DNA from: Clostridioides difficile CD160
Lineage (GTDB): Bacteria; Bacillota; Clostridia; Peptostreptococcales; Peptostreptococcaceae
DNA length: 37,436 nt
NCBI RefSeq assembly: GCF_000449425.2
Contig: NZ_AVHW01000092.1
Location: 1 to 37,436, forward strand
Direction: 5' to 3'
Shown here: positions 18,593 to 26,905 of the stretch, piece by piece
How positions within the stretch are numbered: position 1 is the stretch's first letter
Layout of the letters: the number at the start of each line of letters is the position of its first letter
Made by a program: the position numbers and the translations under genes
The notes under the pieces: generated by a model
Database searches by the model: none
The model's input: the letters and a program-made list of their open reading frames with translations, nothing else
What the model was told of the DNA's origin: nothing

Positions 18593-19094
18593 ACTTACCA
18601 CCTATATTCTTTAGAGTTTTTTCAAGTTTATTTGAATGAGCATGACAAATAGCCACAGCTAAAGCATCTGCAACATCATCTGGTTTTGGAACCTTTTTTA
18701 AACTCAAAAATGAAGTTACCATCTGTTGAACTTGTGCCTTATCTGCTCTTCCATATCCAACTACACCTTGTTTTACTTGAAGTGGAGTGTATTCATACAC
18801 TGGTTTCCCATTATGAGCACATGCAAGCATAGTAACACCTCTAGCTTGTGCAACTGTTATAGCTGTTTTTACATTCTTGTTAAAGAATAATTCTTCCATT
18901 CCAACTTCATCTATATTGTAATTCTTTACGATTGTATCAATTCCTTTATATACAAGTTCTAATCTTCTCGATATATTCATGTGTGCAGGTGTTGTCACTG
19001 CTCCATAATCTATTACCTTAAACTTGCTATTTTTGTATTCAACTATACCATATCCAACTATAGCTATACCTGGGTCAATCCCCAATATTATCAT
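18585..19094 (-). CDS. ruvC: Crossover junction endodeoxyribonuclease RuvC
   Basis: The protein has 169 residues. This metal-dependent resolvase cuts Holliday junctions. Acidic catalytic residues are visible in ILGIDPG (Asp7), MEELFFNKN (Glu), and the C-terminal DDVADALAVAICHA cluster. PLQVKQGVVGYGRADKAQVQ is a typical family segment. The ATG at 19094 follows GGGGG. It is first in the ruvC-ruvA-ruvB unit; an extended -10 and a terminator-like hairpin lie in its short leader. Confidence 0.97.
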   Translation of the reverse strand: MIILGIDPGIAIVGYGIVEYKNSKFKVIDYGAVTTPAHMNISRRLELVYKGIDTIVKNYNIDEVGMEELFFNKNVKTAITVAQARGVTMLACAHNGKPVYEYTPLQVKQGVVGYGRADKAQVQQMVTSFLSLKKVPKPDDVADALAVAICHAHSNKLEKTLKNIGGKYV

Positions 19095-19110
19095 TTTTTA
19101 AAATTCCCCC

Positions 19111-19142
19111 TAAAAATAAAAGAAATACCAAAATGTATTTCT
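19111..19142 (-). terminator. Terminator-like hairpin in the ruvC leader
   Basis: On the minus strand AGAAATAC-ATTTTG-GTATTTCT is followed by TTTATTTTTA and then at once by the ruvC ribosome binding site. It lies between the extended -10 (19166-19174) and ruvC. It could be an attenuator or a weak read-through signal. Confidence 0.45.
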
Positions 19143-19165
19143 CATAAAAACTTATGTTCTAAATC

Positions 19166-19174
19166 ATTATACCA
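19166..19174 (-). promoter_or_regulatory. Extended -10 promoter element upstream of ruvC
   Basis: The minus-strand sequence TGGTATAAT is a perfect extended -10. No good -35 is seen at 17 nt, which extended -10 promoters tolerate. It would produce a leader of about 65 nt for ruvC. Confidence 0.45.
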
Positions 19175-19226
19175 TAAATAATATTAACAAATCATAAAAT
19201 GGTATATGTAAAATATAAAATAAAGT

Positions 19227-19270
19227 AAAAAAGTCATACCAAAGCAAGATTTTACTTCAGTATAACTTTT
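19227..19270 (-). terminator. Terminator of the bofC-like gene
   Basis: On the minus strand AAAGTTATAC pairs with GTATGACTTT (one T-G pair), with an inner AAG/CTT extension. It ends in a TTTTTT tail about 80 nt after the bofC-like stop. It suggests that ruvCAB has its own promoter. Confidence 0.65.
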
Positions 19271-19346
19271 ATATTTAGTACAAATAAATTATGGTATTTT
19301 ATAGGAATTAAATGTGACTACAATTTTAATATTAACTTACTTAGTA

Positions 19347-19976
19347 TTAACTTGCAAAGTCTTCCAATCTTGAATAAGCATCTTCTTCAGTATCCATAAC
19401 TACACCTTTTTTGATTTCATCTTGAACTGTCTTAGGAAGTGAATCTACTCTTATTTTTGTTTTTTCTATTAATGTTTTATTTCCACTACTATCATATTTA
19501 TATAATGCTATATTTCCATTATCATTTTCAATCGTATACTTCCCTTTTATAGTGGCATTCATTGCTTGTACATCTTTATTATCACTATATTTAGATTCTA
19601 CCAATATGATTTCGTTTTTATCCATACTCTTTATTTTTTTACTTGGATACTCTTTTTTAAAATATGATACTATTTCTGATTTTGTCTTATCTAATAATGA
19701 TTCTGGAACTATCCCAGCCATTGTAAGTGTTCTCTTATAATTAGTTTCATTTTCGCCTTCACTTTGAAGCCAAACTTCACAATTTTTATTTAATCCAAAA
19801 GCTTCTTTTGACTTTTCATTCATATTCGCACTAGTACTTACAACTTCACCAGTTTGAACTCCATTATGTTTTAATCTTGTCCCTATATAAACTCCACTAC
19901 TTAATACAAATACTCCAACTAGTATTAAGGCAGATATTTTCCAAGGAAATAATTCTTTTTTCTTCTTTTCAAACAT
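19347..19976 (-). CDS. BofC C-terminal-domain-like single-pass protein
   Basis: The protein has 209 residues. The cytoplasmic N-terminus is KKKKE-rich, one membrane anchor follows at about 14-32 (ISALILVGVFVLSSGVYIG), then an extracytoplasmic region. The C-terminal part (GNIALYKYD, then KIRVDSLPKTVQDEIKKG and DTEEDAYSRLEDFAS) resembles the BofC C-terminal domain. In Bacillus subtilis bofC sits directly upstream of ruvA-ruvB-queA-tgt-yajC, and this gene holds the equivalent place, which supports the call. BofC there modulates forespore-to-mother-cell (sigma-K checkpoint) signalling; C. difficile lacks the SpoIVF-type sigma-K processing checkpoint, so the role here is open. AAAGGAGGCG precedes the ATG at 19976. 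Confidence 0.6.
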   Translation of the reverse strand: MFEKKKKELFPWKISALILVGVFVLSSGVYIGTRLKHNGVQTGEVVSTSANMNEKSKEAFGLNKNCEVWLQSEGENETNYKRTLTMAGIVPESLLDKTKSEIVSYFKKEYPSKKIKSMDKNEIILVESKYSDNKDVQAMNATIKGKYTIENDNGNIALYKYDSSGNKTLIEKTKIRVDSLPKTVQDEIKKGVVMDTEEDAYSRLEDFAS

Positions 19977-20139
19977 TGATTACGCCTCCTTTTACTATTA
20001 TTTTCTCCAAGCTGTAAGTTTTTATACAATTTAGGTAAATTTTAGAAGAAAATATATTTACATATCAAATTACTCTAAGAATAGATATTTTATAAAAGAG
20101 AGTTTTCTCTTAAAGGTTATATTCTTGTAATCATATGGA

Positions 20140-20148
20140 CATAATTTA
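20140..20148 (+). promoter_or_regulatory. Possible sporulation (sigma-K/E-like) -10 box
   Basis: CATAATTTA fits the sigma-K -10 pattern CATANNNTA. It lies 31 nt before the DUF1540 gene's start. No clear -35 is seen, so this is weak. Confidence 0.2.
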
Positions 20149-20178
20149 TAGTAAATAATCGTTTAGGAGGTAATAACT

Positions 20179-20508
20179 TTGGAAAGAATAAACTGTAATG
20201 TAACTAACTGCTCACATAATAACAGCCATATATGTTATGCAGATAAAATTTTTATAAATGGTGAGCAAGCTCACAATGATAGACATACTTGTTGTAGTTC
20301 ATTTTTAGACGAATCTATTTATAGTAATCTATCAAGTAATGTTAATAATAGAAATTGTGAAGAATTAGTGTGTAGCGTAAAAACTTGTAAATACAATAAA
20401 GATGGTAGCTTATGTACACTTGATAATATATTGGTTGCTCCTGAAACTGATAGAGTAAATCTTTATGTTGAAACATGTTGTTCTAGCTTCAAATGTAAAC
20501 AATCATAA
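20179..20508 (+). CDS. Two-domain DUF1540 cysteine-rich protein
   Basis: The protein has 109 residues and two DUF1540 repeats. The first is INCNVTNCSHN...ICYADKI...HTCCSSF (about 4-42). The second is LVCSVKTCKYN...LCTLDNI...ETCCSSF (about 63-105). Each has the C-x3-4-C, then C, then CC spacing expected of a small metal-binding or disulfide-bonded fold. The start is a TTG at 20179, 8 nt after AGGAGG. It stands alone on the plus strand and is followed by a long palindromic terminator. DUF1540 proteins are common in spore formers; the function is unknown. Confidence 0.85.
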   Translation: MERINCNVTNCSHNNSHICYADKIFINGEQAHNDRHTCCSSFLDESIYSNLSSNVNNRNCEELVCSVKTCKYNKDGSLCTLDNILVAPETDRVNLYVETCCSSFKCKQS

Positions 20509-20520
20509 TATAAATAAATA

Positions 20521-20598
20521 TAAGGGTGTCAAATATGATTAAACTAACATAGTGTAGAGTATCTACAACTATTAGTTTGATTATACTTGACACCCTTA
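20521..20598. terminator. 78-bp imperfect palindrome, probable bidirectional terminator
   Basis: Arms of 37-38 nt (20521-20558 and 20562-20598) surround a 3-nt loop, starting TAAGGGTGTCAA and ending TTGACACCCTTA, with a few mismatches and one bulge. A T-rich tail (TTATTTATTTT) follows on the plus strand. It lies 12 nt after the DUF1540 stop. The stem is far longer than termination needs. Confidence 0.7.
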
Positions 20599-20773
20599 TT
20601 TATTTTAAATAAAATCTCATTATTATAATCATATATAATATTATAACTGTAATTAAATTTGATAAATTCCTATAAATTGGTATAATCAATATGTAAATTG
20701 AATTTTAAATAAATTAGTCATAAAAATAAAATATCAAGTATATAGTATTATATTAACTAGAAATGAGGTGCTT

Positions 20774-21628
20774 ATGAGTATATTTTATATTCAATTTCTT
20801 TATTTTGTAATTTATAGTTTTATAGGATGGTGTTGTGAGACTACATATTGTTCAATTTTACAAAAGCAATTTGTAAATAGAGGATTTTTAAATGGACCAT
20901 TTTGCCCTATATATGGATTTGGAGCGTTAGCGATAGTTGCTACCTTGACTCCTTTTGTGCACAATATTCCCTTGTTATTTTTATTTAGTATAATTATAAC
21001 TAGTGTAATGGAATATCTTACAAGCTTTGTATTAGAAAAAATATTTAATATGACTTGGTGGGATTATTCTAAGCATAAATTTAATATTAATGGAAGAGTT
21101 TGTCTAGAAAACTCACTTATGTTTGGTGTATTATCATTAATTGTAATGCTTATAGTACATCCTATTGTAGTTGATTTCATAAACTCTATACCTAAAAATA
21201 TACTATTTATACTGGCTATATCTATAGAAGTTTATTTTGTTTTAGATTTAGTAATTACAGTACATACAATCTTACAATTAAATGGCAAACTAAAACAAAT
21301 CAATCTTATAATTAAAGAATTAAAAGATAAAAAGGAATACTACAAACTTATTACACAGGAAACTATTGAAAGCAAACTCGAATCTTTGGTTGAAAATAGA
21401 CTTGAGACTTTAGAGGATAGATTTGAAATACTTAAGGAAAAAGAAAACTATCGTTATGCTAGAAACCGCATTGATGAGCTTAAAAATAAACTTAATAATT
21501 TATTGTCTAACCACAAATTACTTCATAGACGTATTATCAAAGCATTCCCTAATATAAGCTCTAATAAACATAAGGATATTTTAAATAAAATCAAAGAAGA
21601 CATTAAATCAATAAAAAAAGATAAGTAG
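20774..21628 (+). CDS. CmpB-like putative ABC transporter permease (PF06541 type)
   Basis: The protein has about 284 residues. The N-terminal half has about five membrane segments with the family signature YSFIGWCCETTYCS, RGFLNGPFCPIYGFGAL, SVMEYLTSFVLEKIF and WWDYSKHKFNINGRVCLENS. The C-terminal 110 residues are charged and coiled-coil-like (KLKQINLIIKELKDKKEYYK through KSIKKDK). The family is annotated as a putative ABC-transporter type IV membrane protein, though most members lack an adjacent ATPase and their role is unknown; none is adjacent here. The ATG at 20774 follows TGAGGTG; the longer GTG start overlaps that site. Confidence 0.75.
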   Translation: MSIFYIQFLYFVIYSFIGWCCETTYCSILQKQFVNRGFLNGPFCPIYGFGALAIVATLTPFVHNIPLLFLFSIIITSVMEYLTSFVLEKIFNMTWWDYSKHKFNINGRVCLENSLMFGVLSLIVMLIVHPIVVDFINSIPKNILFILAISIEVYFVLDLVITVHTILQLNGKLKQINLIIKELKDKKEYYKLITQETIESKLESLVENRLETLEDRFEILKEKENYRYARNRIDELKNKLNNLLSNHKLLHRRIIKAFPNISSNKHKDILNKIKEDIKSIKKDK

Positions 21629-21676
21629 TGTAATAAACATCATATAAACTTAATAATAAAAACACTAACACATAAG

Positions 21677-21719
21677 AGTAAGGTTTAGAATATTTTTTAT
21701 AAATACTCTAAACCTTACT
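21677..21719 (+). terminator. Intergenic terminator between convergent genes
   Basis: AGTAAGGTTTAGA (21677-21689) pairs perfectly with TCTAAACCTTACT (21707-21719), and A/T pairs extend the stem into the loop. It lies between the plus-strand CmpB-like gene and the convergent minus-strand DUF1537 kinase gene, and could serve both. Confidence 0.65.
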
Positions 21720-21821
21720 GCTTAATGTACTATTATTTTTTAGATATTAATTTTAGCTTATTCATTTTTTAATCAATAAATCTAAATATTTATACTCTAA
21801 ATACTCTAATCCATTAATATT

Positions 21822-23258
21822 CTAACCCATCAGTATCTCAACAGATTCTTTAAGTGTACTGACTTCTCCAACATTGCCAGGGAAAATTATATATGGCATA
21901 TTAGGGAATTTGCTTTCTTTCCCTGTCATCCACACTGGTATACCAGGTTTTATTTGTCCCATTACTGTAGCTTTTTTTACTTTAAGTGCTTTAGTACCAA
22001 CATCACTAGATGTAATGCCACCTTTAGCTATGATGAAATTAGGTCTTACATTAAGCATACCAATTATACTGGTAACAGCATCTGATATCTCTACAGAAAT
22101 CATAAGTTGTTTATCTTTATCATTTGTATCTAAGTCAAAACGCTCTCGTCTAGTATAAACAGCAACGGTTTTTCCACTACTTATTTTTTCTTCTACAACT
22201 TGTATAACTCTTTTTACTTCATTTTTTAAGCCATTTTCCTGTAGAACTAAATGTTGATTAAACTCTATAAATTCTATTGGGTATTTACAATTTCTAAGTT
22301 CTTCTAGTTGTTGAGTAGTCTTATTTACATGTGAGCCAACAAGTATAATTCCTCCATTGGTGTTATCTTTTGAAACTAACTCATCCTTAGTAAGCAATGC
22401 TTTATCACTCACGCCTCCAAGCACCTTTGTTATGGCAGCAGCACTTCTAAACATAAACTCCTTACCACTATTTACTGCACGTATAAATGCAATTGCAAAT
22501 ACCTTTACATCTACATAGTCAGTTGCATTTACAATGACTTTATTGAATCCTTTAACCATTTTAAGTTTTTCTGTTATAGCTTCAATCTTTAGCTCTCTAA
22601 GCTCTTCAGAAGAAATGTATATCATATCATTAGACTTGTACTTTCCATTTGTCTTTTCTTCACACCATTCACCTATATCAGAAGATTTATAACCAAAAGA
22701 TTTGTCTTTTGCAAATTCAGTCATTCCTGCTGGTACAAGTATCTCTTCTTCTTTAACATAATGTATATTATCTATAGTGAATCTGCCGCCTTCTTTGAAA
22801 AATGGCATTATTATTTCGCCATCAAATAACTTATCTGATAATTTTTCTACTTCACTTTTTAATAAATCAGTTTCTAGAGGATAATGCCCTCTCATTGTAG
22901 AATCACTACGACTTATAATTATAAAATCTTTATTAGTTTTCTTGGATACATCCACAATATTTTTTGATATTTCTCTATGTACTTTTGTAGTTTGATTAAC
23001 AGTAAATCCTCTTGAATTAGTAAGTATGAAAAACATGCTATTTTGTTCATTAAAACCTTGCTCTATACTATCCTTATCCCAATCAGTATAAACAGAGATA
23101 TCATGAACAGTTTGTACACCTGTTGGGTCATCATCTAATACGATTATTTTTCTATCTAAATTTTTAAGTTCATTTGCAAAAAGTTCATTTAATTTATCCT
23201 CGTCTACTTCTTTAAAAGTATTAAGTATGTCTATGCTAATTGGTTTTACTTCTCTCAT
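21822..23258 (-). CDS. Four-carbon acid sugar kinase family protein (DUF1537)
   Basis: The protein has 478 residues. The N-terminal substrate domain carries LDDDPTGVQTVHDI (about 41-54), FILTNSRGF and ISRSDSTMRGHYPLE. The C-terminal nucleotide-binding domain has GGIILVGSHVNKTTQQLEEL, FIIAKGGITSSDVGTKAL and PYIIFPGNVGEVSTL. The family phosphorylates four-carbon acid sugars such as erythronate, threonate or 3-oxo derivatives; characterised members are OtnK and DtnK. The exact substrate here cannot be read. It is the last gene of the GarR-type - GntP - DUF1537 set, 71 nt after the permease. AGGGGCG precedes the ATG. Confidence 0.88.
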   Translation of the reverse strand: MREVKPISIDILNTFKEVDEDKLNELFANELKNLDRKIIVLDDDPTGVQTVHDISVYTDWDKDSIEQGFNEQNSMFFILTNSRGFTVNQTTKVHREISKNIVDVSKKTNKDFIIISRSDSTMRGHYPLETDLLKSEVEKLSDKLFDGEIIMPFFKEGGRFTIDNIHYVKEEEILVPAGMTEFAKDKSFGYKSSDIGEWCEEKTNGKYKSNDMIYISSEELRELKIEAITEKLKMVKGFNKVIVNATDYVDVKVFAIAFIRAVNSGKEFMFRSAAAITKVLGGVSDKALLTKDELVSKDNTNGGIILVGSHVNKTTQQLEELRNCKYPIEFIEFNQHLVLQENGLKNEVKRVIQVVEEKISSGKTVAVYTRRERFDLDTNDKDKQLMISVEISDAVTSIIGMLNVRPNFIIAKGGITSSDVGTKALKVKKATVMGQIKPGIPVWMTGKESKFPNMPYIIFPGNVGEVSTLKESVEILMG

Positions 23259-23329
23259 TTAAAACGCCCCTTTATGTAATTTATATAATCTCAATGTAAC
23301 TTATATAATATAACTCAATAGTTTATTAT

Positions 23330-24712
23330 TTATAAGCCTGGAAGTGGTATAATTCCATTTATAACACTAAGTAATAAAACCATTATAAATGCTACAATAC
23401 CAGCAATAGTTCCTCCAATTGTCCAAGAATTCAAAGTATCTTTAACTGATAATCCACTAAATCTTGAAAGTACCCAGAACCCAGAATCATTTGGAAGAGA
23501 AAAACCAACGCCACCAGCACATATAGCAAGCCCTACTAAAACTGGTGACATACCAGTTGCCAAAATTGTAGGCCCTAAAATTGATGATGTAGTTACTAAG
23601 GCTACAGTAGCAGAACCCTGAGAAATCCTAAGTAGTGCACTTAATAAGAATCCAAGTACTACAACTGATATGCTAAGACCAGACATAGTGTCAACTAAGA
23701 AATTACCTATACCACTGGCATTTATAACACTACCAAACGCTCCTCCTGAGCCTGTTATTAATAGTATTAAACCTGCTGAATCAGCAGCTTCGATAACAAC
23801 ATCTCCCATAGGTTTACTTATGTATTTCTTTAAAAATACTATTGCCACTAATATTCCAAGAAGTATTGCTATATTTTTATCTCCTATAAATGCAAGTATT
23901 CCACTAATTTTAGAACCTTTTTCCACAAACATACTAAATACATTTGATACAAGTATAAGAAGTATTGGAAATAATAAAGAGAACATAGAAACTCCAAAAC
24001 CTGGTACTTCAGAAGATTTATCATTTTCAAGCTTGATACTATCTTCTCCCTGTTCTAAATTTTTTTCTCTATCATTCTCATCAATTGCATAAGACGGATA
24101 TTTTTCAAAACGTTTTCCATAAAGCCATCCACCCACAATAGCAGCTGGAAAAGCGACAATTATAGAATACAGTATAAAACTACCTACATTCGCATTTACA
24201 TTTGCTGCAACTGCCAAAGGTCCTGGTGTAGGTATTACAAGTGCATGTCCTACTATAGTCCCAACACCTAATGCACATACAAATACCATTAGAGATTTCT
24301 TAGTAACTCTTGAAACATACTTAATTATAGGCATCATTATAACGAAAGCTGCATCCATAAAAACTGGAATTGAAATTAAAAATCCTGCTGTAGTTACAGC
24401 TAATGCACTATTTTTTTCTCCTGTTTTAGCTAACAAACCCTTTGCAATAGATTCTGTAGCTCTTGACTCTGAAAGAATATTTCCAAATATTATTCCAAGT
24501 CCAATTACAATACCTATACTTCCTAATGTATTTCCAAAACCAGTCGATATTGTAGTCGAAATTTCATTTATAGGCATTTTAACCATAAAACCTGTAATTA
24601 TCGATGTTATAAGTAATGCCAAAAATGGATTTACTTTAAATTTAATAATCGATACAAGTAAAATTCCTATAGATATAACAAATGCTATCAAAAGTCCGTA
24701 TCCTGTAATCAT
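23330..24712 (-). CDS. GntP-family sugar-acid:H+ symporter
   Basis: The protein has 460 residues and about 12-14 membrane helices. GntP features include LLITSIITGFMVKMP near the start, GFLISIPVFMDAAFVIMMPI, ALVIPTPGPLAVA, LLITGSGGAFGSVINASGIG, SQGSATVALVTTSS and LPNDSGFWVLSRFSG. The family imports gluconate and related aldonates such as glycerate. Together with the kinase and dehydrogenase it likely takes up the pathway substrate. AAAGGGG precedes the ATG at 24712. It lies 136 nt downstream of the dehydrogenase, with no terminator seen between them. Confidence 0.92.
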   Translation of the reverse strand: MITGYGLLIAFVISIGILLVSIIKFKVNPFLALLITSIITGFMVKMPINEISTTISTGFGNTLGSIGIVIGLGIIFGNILSESRATESIAKGLLAKTGEKNSALAVTTAGFLISIPVFMDAAFVIMMPIIKYVSRVTKKSLMVFVCALGVGTIVGHALVIPTPGPLAVAANVNANVGSFILYSIIVAFPAAIVGGWLYGKRFEKYPSYAIDENDREKNLEQGEDSIKLENDKSSEVPGFGVSMFSLLFPILLILVSNVFSMFVEKGSKISGILAFIGDKNIAILLGILVAIVFLKKYISKPMGDVVIEAADSAGLILLITGSGGAFGSVINASGIGNFLVDTMSGLSISVVVLGFLLSALLRISQGSATVALVTTSSILGPTILATGMSPVLVGLAICAGGVGFSLPNDSGFWVLSRFSGLSVKDTLNSWTIGGTIAGIVAFIMVLLLSVINGIIPLPGL

Positions 24713-24848
24713 AATTTTTACCCCTTTATCATTCTACTTTATTATTTATCAATCTTATTCTTCTTTTACTATGATAACTTAACTTTGCTGTATTTATATA
24801 ATCTAATCTTAATAGTATGTATTTACTATCATATCAATCTACTTAAAA

Positions 24849-25739
24849 TTAATTATTGTGTTTCTTTATTTCAACTCCTGCTAATTTTTCAAAATACTGT
24901 GCTATTCCACCATGGTCATCTTCTAAATGTCCATGTACTTTTAGTGTCTGCATGATTTCTAATAGTTGACTTGTCATAGGTAGTGGCACATCTAAATTGT
25001 GTGCTGTCTGCATTACATTCTTAATATCTTTTAGATTAATAGATATTTTACCACCTGGTTTAAAGTCACGATTCATAATCATTGGTATCTTTGCATCTAA
25101 TATTGTACTACCAGCTAGACCTCCTCTTATCGCCTTATAGACTTTTTCTGGGTCTGCCCCTGCTTTTGCTGCAAGTACAAATGCCTCAGATACTGCTGCT
25201 ATTGTTAAATTAACTATTACTTGATTTGTAAGTTTTGTAACACTTCCACTTCCATTATCTCCAATTAAAATAGATGAACTTCCCATTATATTAAAAAATG
25301 GCTCTACTTTTTTATAGGTTTCTTCCTTACCACCAGCCATAAAAGCAAGTGTACCATCAATTGCTTTTGGCTCTCCTCCACTTACTGGAGAATCTATAAA
25401 TTCCAAGCTCATTTCTTTTAATTTATTTGCACACAAAGCAGATTCTGTAGGAGTAACTGAACTCATATCCACTATTATACTTCCTTCTTTTAGAGTCTTT
25501 GTCAAACCATCTGTTCCAAATAATACATCTTGTACAATAGCTCCATTTGGAAGAATTGTAAATACTATCTCACACTCGTTACCTATCTCTAAAATACTTG
25601 CATATTTTGCTCCACATGATATAAGTTCATCCACAGCAGATTTATTAATATCATACACAAAAAGATTACATCCATCTTTCAATAAATTTTTTGCCATTGG
25701 TTTTCCCATTATTCCTAATCCAATAAATCCTAACTTCAT
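24849..25739 (-). CDS. GarR-type 2-hydroxyacid (beta-hydroxyacid) dehydrogenase
   Basis: The protein has 296 residues. The Rossmann motif is at the start (KLGFIGLGIMGKPMAKNLL). The substrate loop DSPVSGGEPKAIDGTLAFMAGG, the catalytic Lys in GSGSVTKLTNQ and the tail KDIKNVMQTAHNLDVPLP follow. It is closest in pattern to tartronate semialdehyde reductase/3-hydroxyisobutyrate dehydrogenase; in acid-sugar loci such enzymes oxidise the C4 acid sugar (LtnD/DtnD-like role). The ATG at 25739 was chosen because GGAGGG lies 9 nt upstream; the longer ATG at 25754 would include that site. It is first in the operon and is driven by the promoter at 25792-25820. Confidence 0.85.
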   Translation of the reverse strand: MKLGFIGLGIMGKPMAKNLLKDGCNLFVYDINKSAVDELISCGAKYASILEIGNECEIVFTILPNGAIVQDVLFGTDGLTKTLKEGSIIVDMSSVTPTESALCANKLKEMSLEFIDSPVSGGEPKAIDGTLAFMAGGKEETYKKVEPFFNIMGSSSILIGDNGSGSVTKLTNQVIVNLTIAAVSEAFVLAAKAGADPEKVYKAIRGGLAGSTILDAKIPMIMNRDFKPGGKISINLKDIKNVMQTAHNLDVPLPMTSQLLEIMQTLKVHGHLEDDHGGIAQYFEKLAGVEIKKHNN

Positions 25740-25791
25740 TTTATTTCCCTCCATATCTTCACATTTTTGAAAACGGTTTTTTATGATTTAG

Positions 25792-25820
25792 AGTATACTA
25801 CACACCAGTATACCGGTCAA
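25792..25820 (-). promoter_or_regulatory. Acid-sugar operon promoter with embedded operator palindrome
   Basis: On the minus strand TTGACC (25815-25820) is separated by exactly 17 nt from TATACT (25792-25797). The spacer and -35 edge hold a near-perfect palindrome at 25804-25817, ACC-A-GTATAC-C-GGT. A second GTATAC core at 25793-25798 covers the -10, 15 bp away. The divergent GntR/FCD regulator is the obvious candidate ligand-responsive repressor. The rest of the 390-bp gap (about 25830-26040) shows only AT-rich DNA. Confidence 0.65.
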
Positions 25821-26051
25821 TATAAAATGTAAAAGTATTTATTTTAACAATAAATTGTATTTTTTATATATTTTTATTATATTTAGTTATTCTATATAAT
25901 ATTTAATACATACTATTAATTTAAAATACTACACTCTACTTTCCATATAATTTGTATATTTTAATTAATCTAGCTCTAATGTTAACCATATATCACTATC
26001 CAACAATTTTTCATATTTTGTCATCTTATATATAATTTGAATTTCAAAAGA

Positions 26052-26080
26052 TTGACCTTATTTTTACTATGTTGTATGCT
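26052..26080 (+). promoter_or_regulatory. Probable promoter of the GntR regulator gene
   Basis: TTGACC (26052-26057), a 17-nt spacer and TATGCT (26075-26080) lie about 50 nt before the start codon. No copy of the GTATAC palindrome is seen here, so autoregulation is not obvious. Confidence 0.5.
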
Positions 26081-26130
26081 TAAAATTATATAAGTTTTTG
26101 TATTTTTACATTGTTTAGGGGGTATTATAT

Positions 26131-26802
26131 ATGGCTATATTTAAAAGATTACAAGAACAAGCATATGACTACTTAAAAGAATTGATACTGTCTGGAGAAA
26201 TAATAGAAAATGAAATATATTCTGAGACAAAGCTTGCTAGTGAAATAGGTATCTCTAGAACGCCAATAAGAGATGCTCTTCAAAGACTTAGTCAAGATGG
26301 ATTTATAGATATAATCCCAAGTAAAGGCTTTAGAATTCATCAAATAACAGCAAATGAAATTGTAGAGATATTCCAAATACGCTCTGCAATAGAAGGGTTT
26401 TGCACTTTTTTAATTACAAGTCAATACAAAGAACCTAGGGCAGTTGAAACTATAAGTAAATTAAAATCTCTTTTAGATAAACAAAAAGAAATTTTATTAG
26501 GTGATAAAAACTTAAACTCATTTGCTGAATATGATACATTATTTCACACAACAATAGTGTCATATGCTCAAAATACTGAATTTGATAAGATGTTTAACAG
26601 TTATATGTACAGAATAAAAAAACTAGCTCTTGACTCATTGTCACATGAAGGAAGACTTGAAACAACATTAAAAGAACATACAGATATTTTTAATAATATA
26701 GAAAATGGATGTATTGAGGATGTTTACAGAACGACACTTGTTCATATGGAAACTCCTAAATACATTAATTTAGAAGATTTTTGCAACAATAAAATATTTT
26801 AA
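26131..26802 (+). CDS. GntR-family (FadR/FCD subfamily) transcriptional regulator
   Basis: The protein has 223 residues. The N-terminal winged helix-turn-helix includes SETKLASEIGISRTPIRDAL and LSQDGFIDIIPSKGFRI (about 30-70). The C-terminal FCD all-helical ligand domain contains EIFQIRSAIEGFC, the metal-binding type DTLFHTTIV and KEHTDIFNNIENG. FCD regulators usually respond to small organic acids. Its divergence from the dehydrogenase-permease-kinase operon, and the palindrome in that operon's promoter, suggest it represses the operon until the sugar acid appears. AGGGGGT lies 8 nt before the ATG. Confidence 0.92.
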   Translation: MAIFKRLQEQAYDYLKELILSGEIIENEIYSETKLASEIGISRTPIRDALQRLSQDGFIDIIPSKGFRIHQITANEIVEIFQIRSAIEGFCTFLITSQYKEPRAVETISKLKSLLDKQKEILLGDKNLNSFAEYDTLFHTTIVSYAQNTEFDKMFNSYMYRIKKLALDSLSHEGRLETTLKEHTDIFNNIENGCIEDVYRTTLVHMETPKYINLEDFCNNKIF

Positions 26803-26905
26803 TATTATCTTTGGTAAAATTATATTTATCTTAAATTAATTTCCCAGTTATAAAAAATAATCTATAATTATAGTGTAACTAATATTATTTTAAGGAGTGA
26901 TTTTT

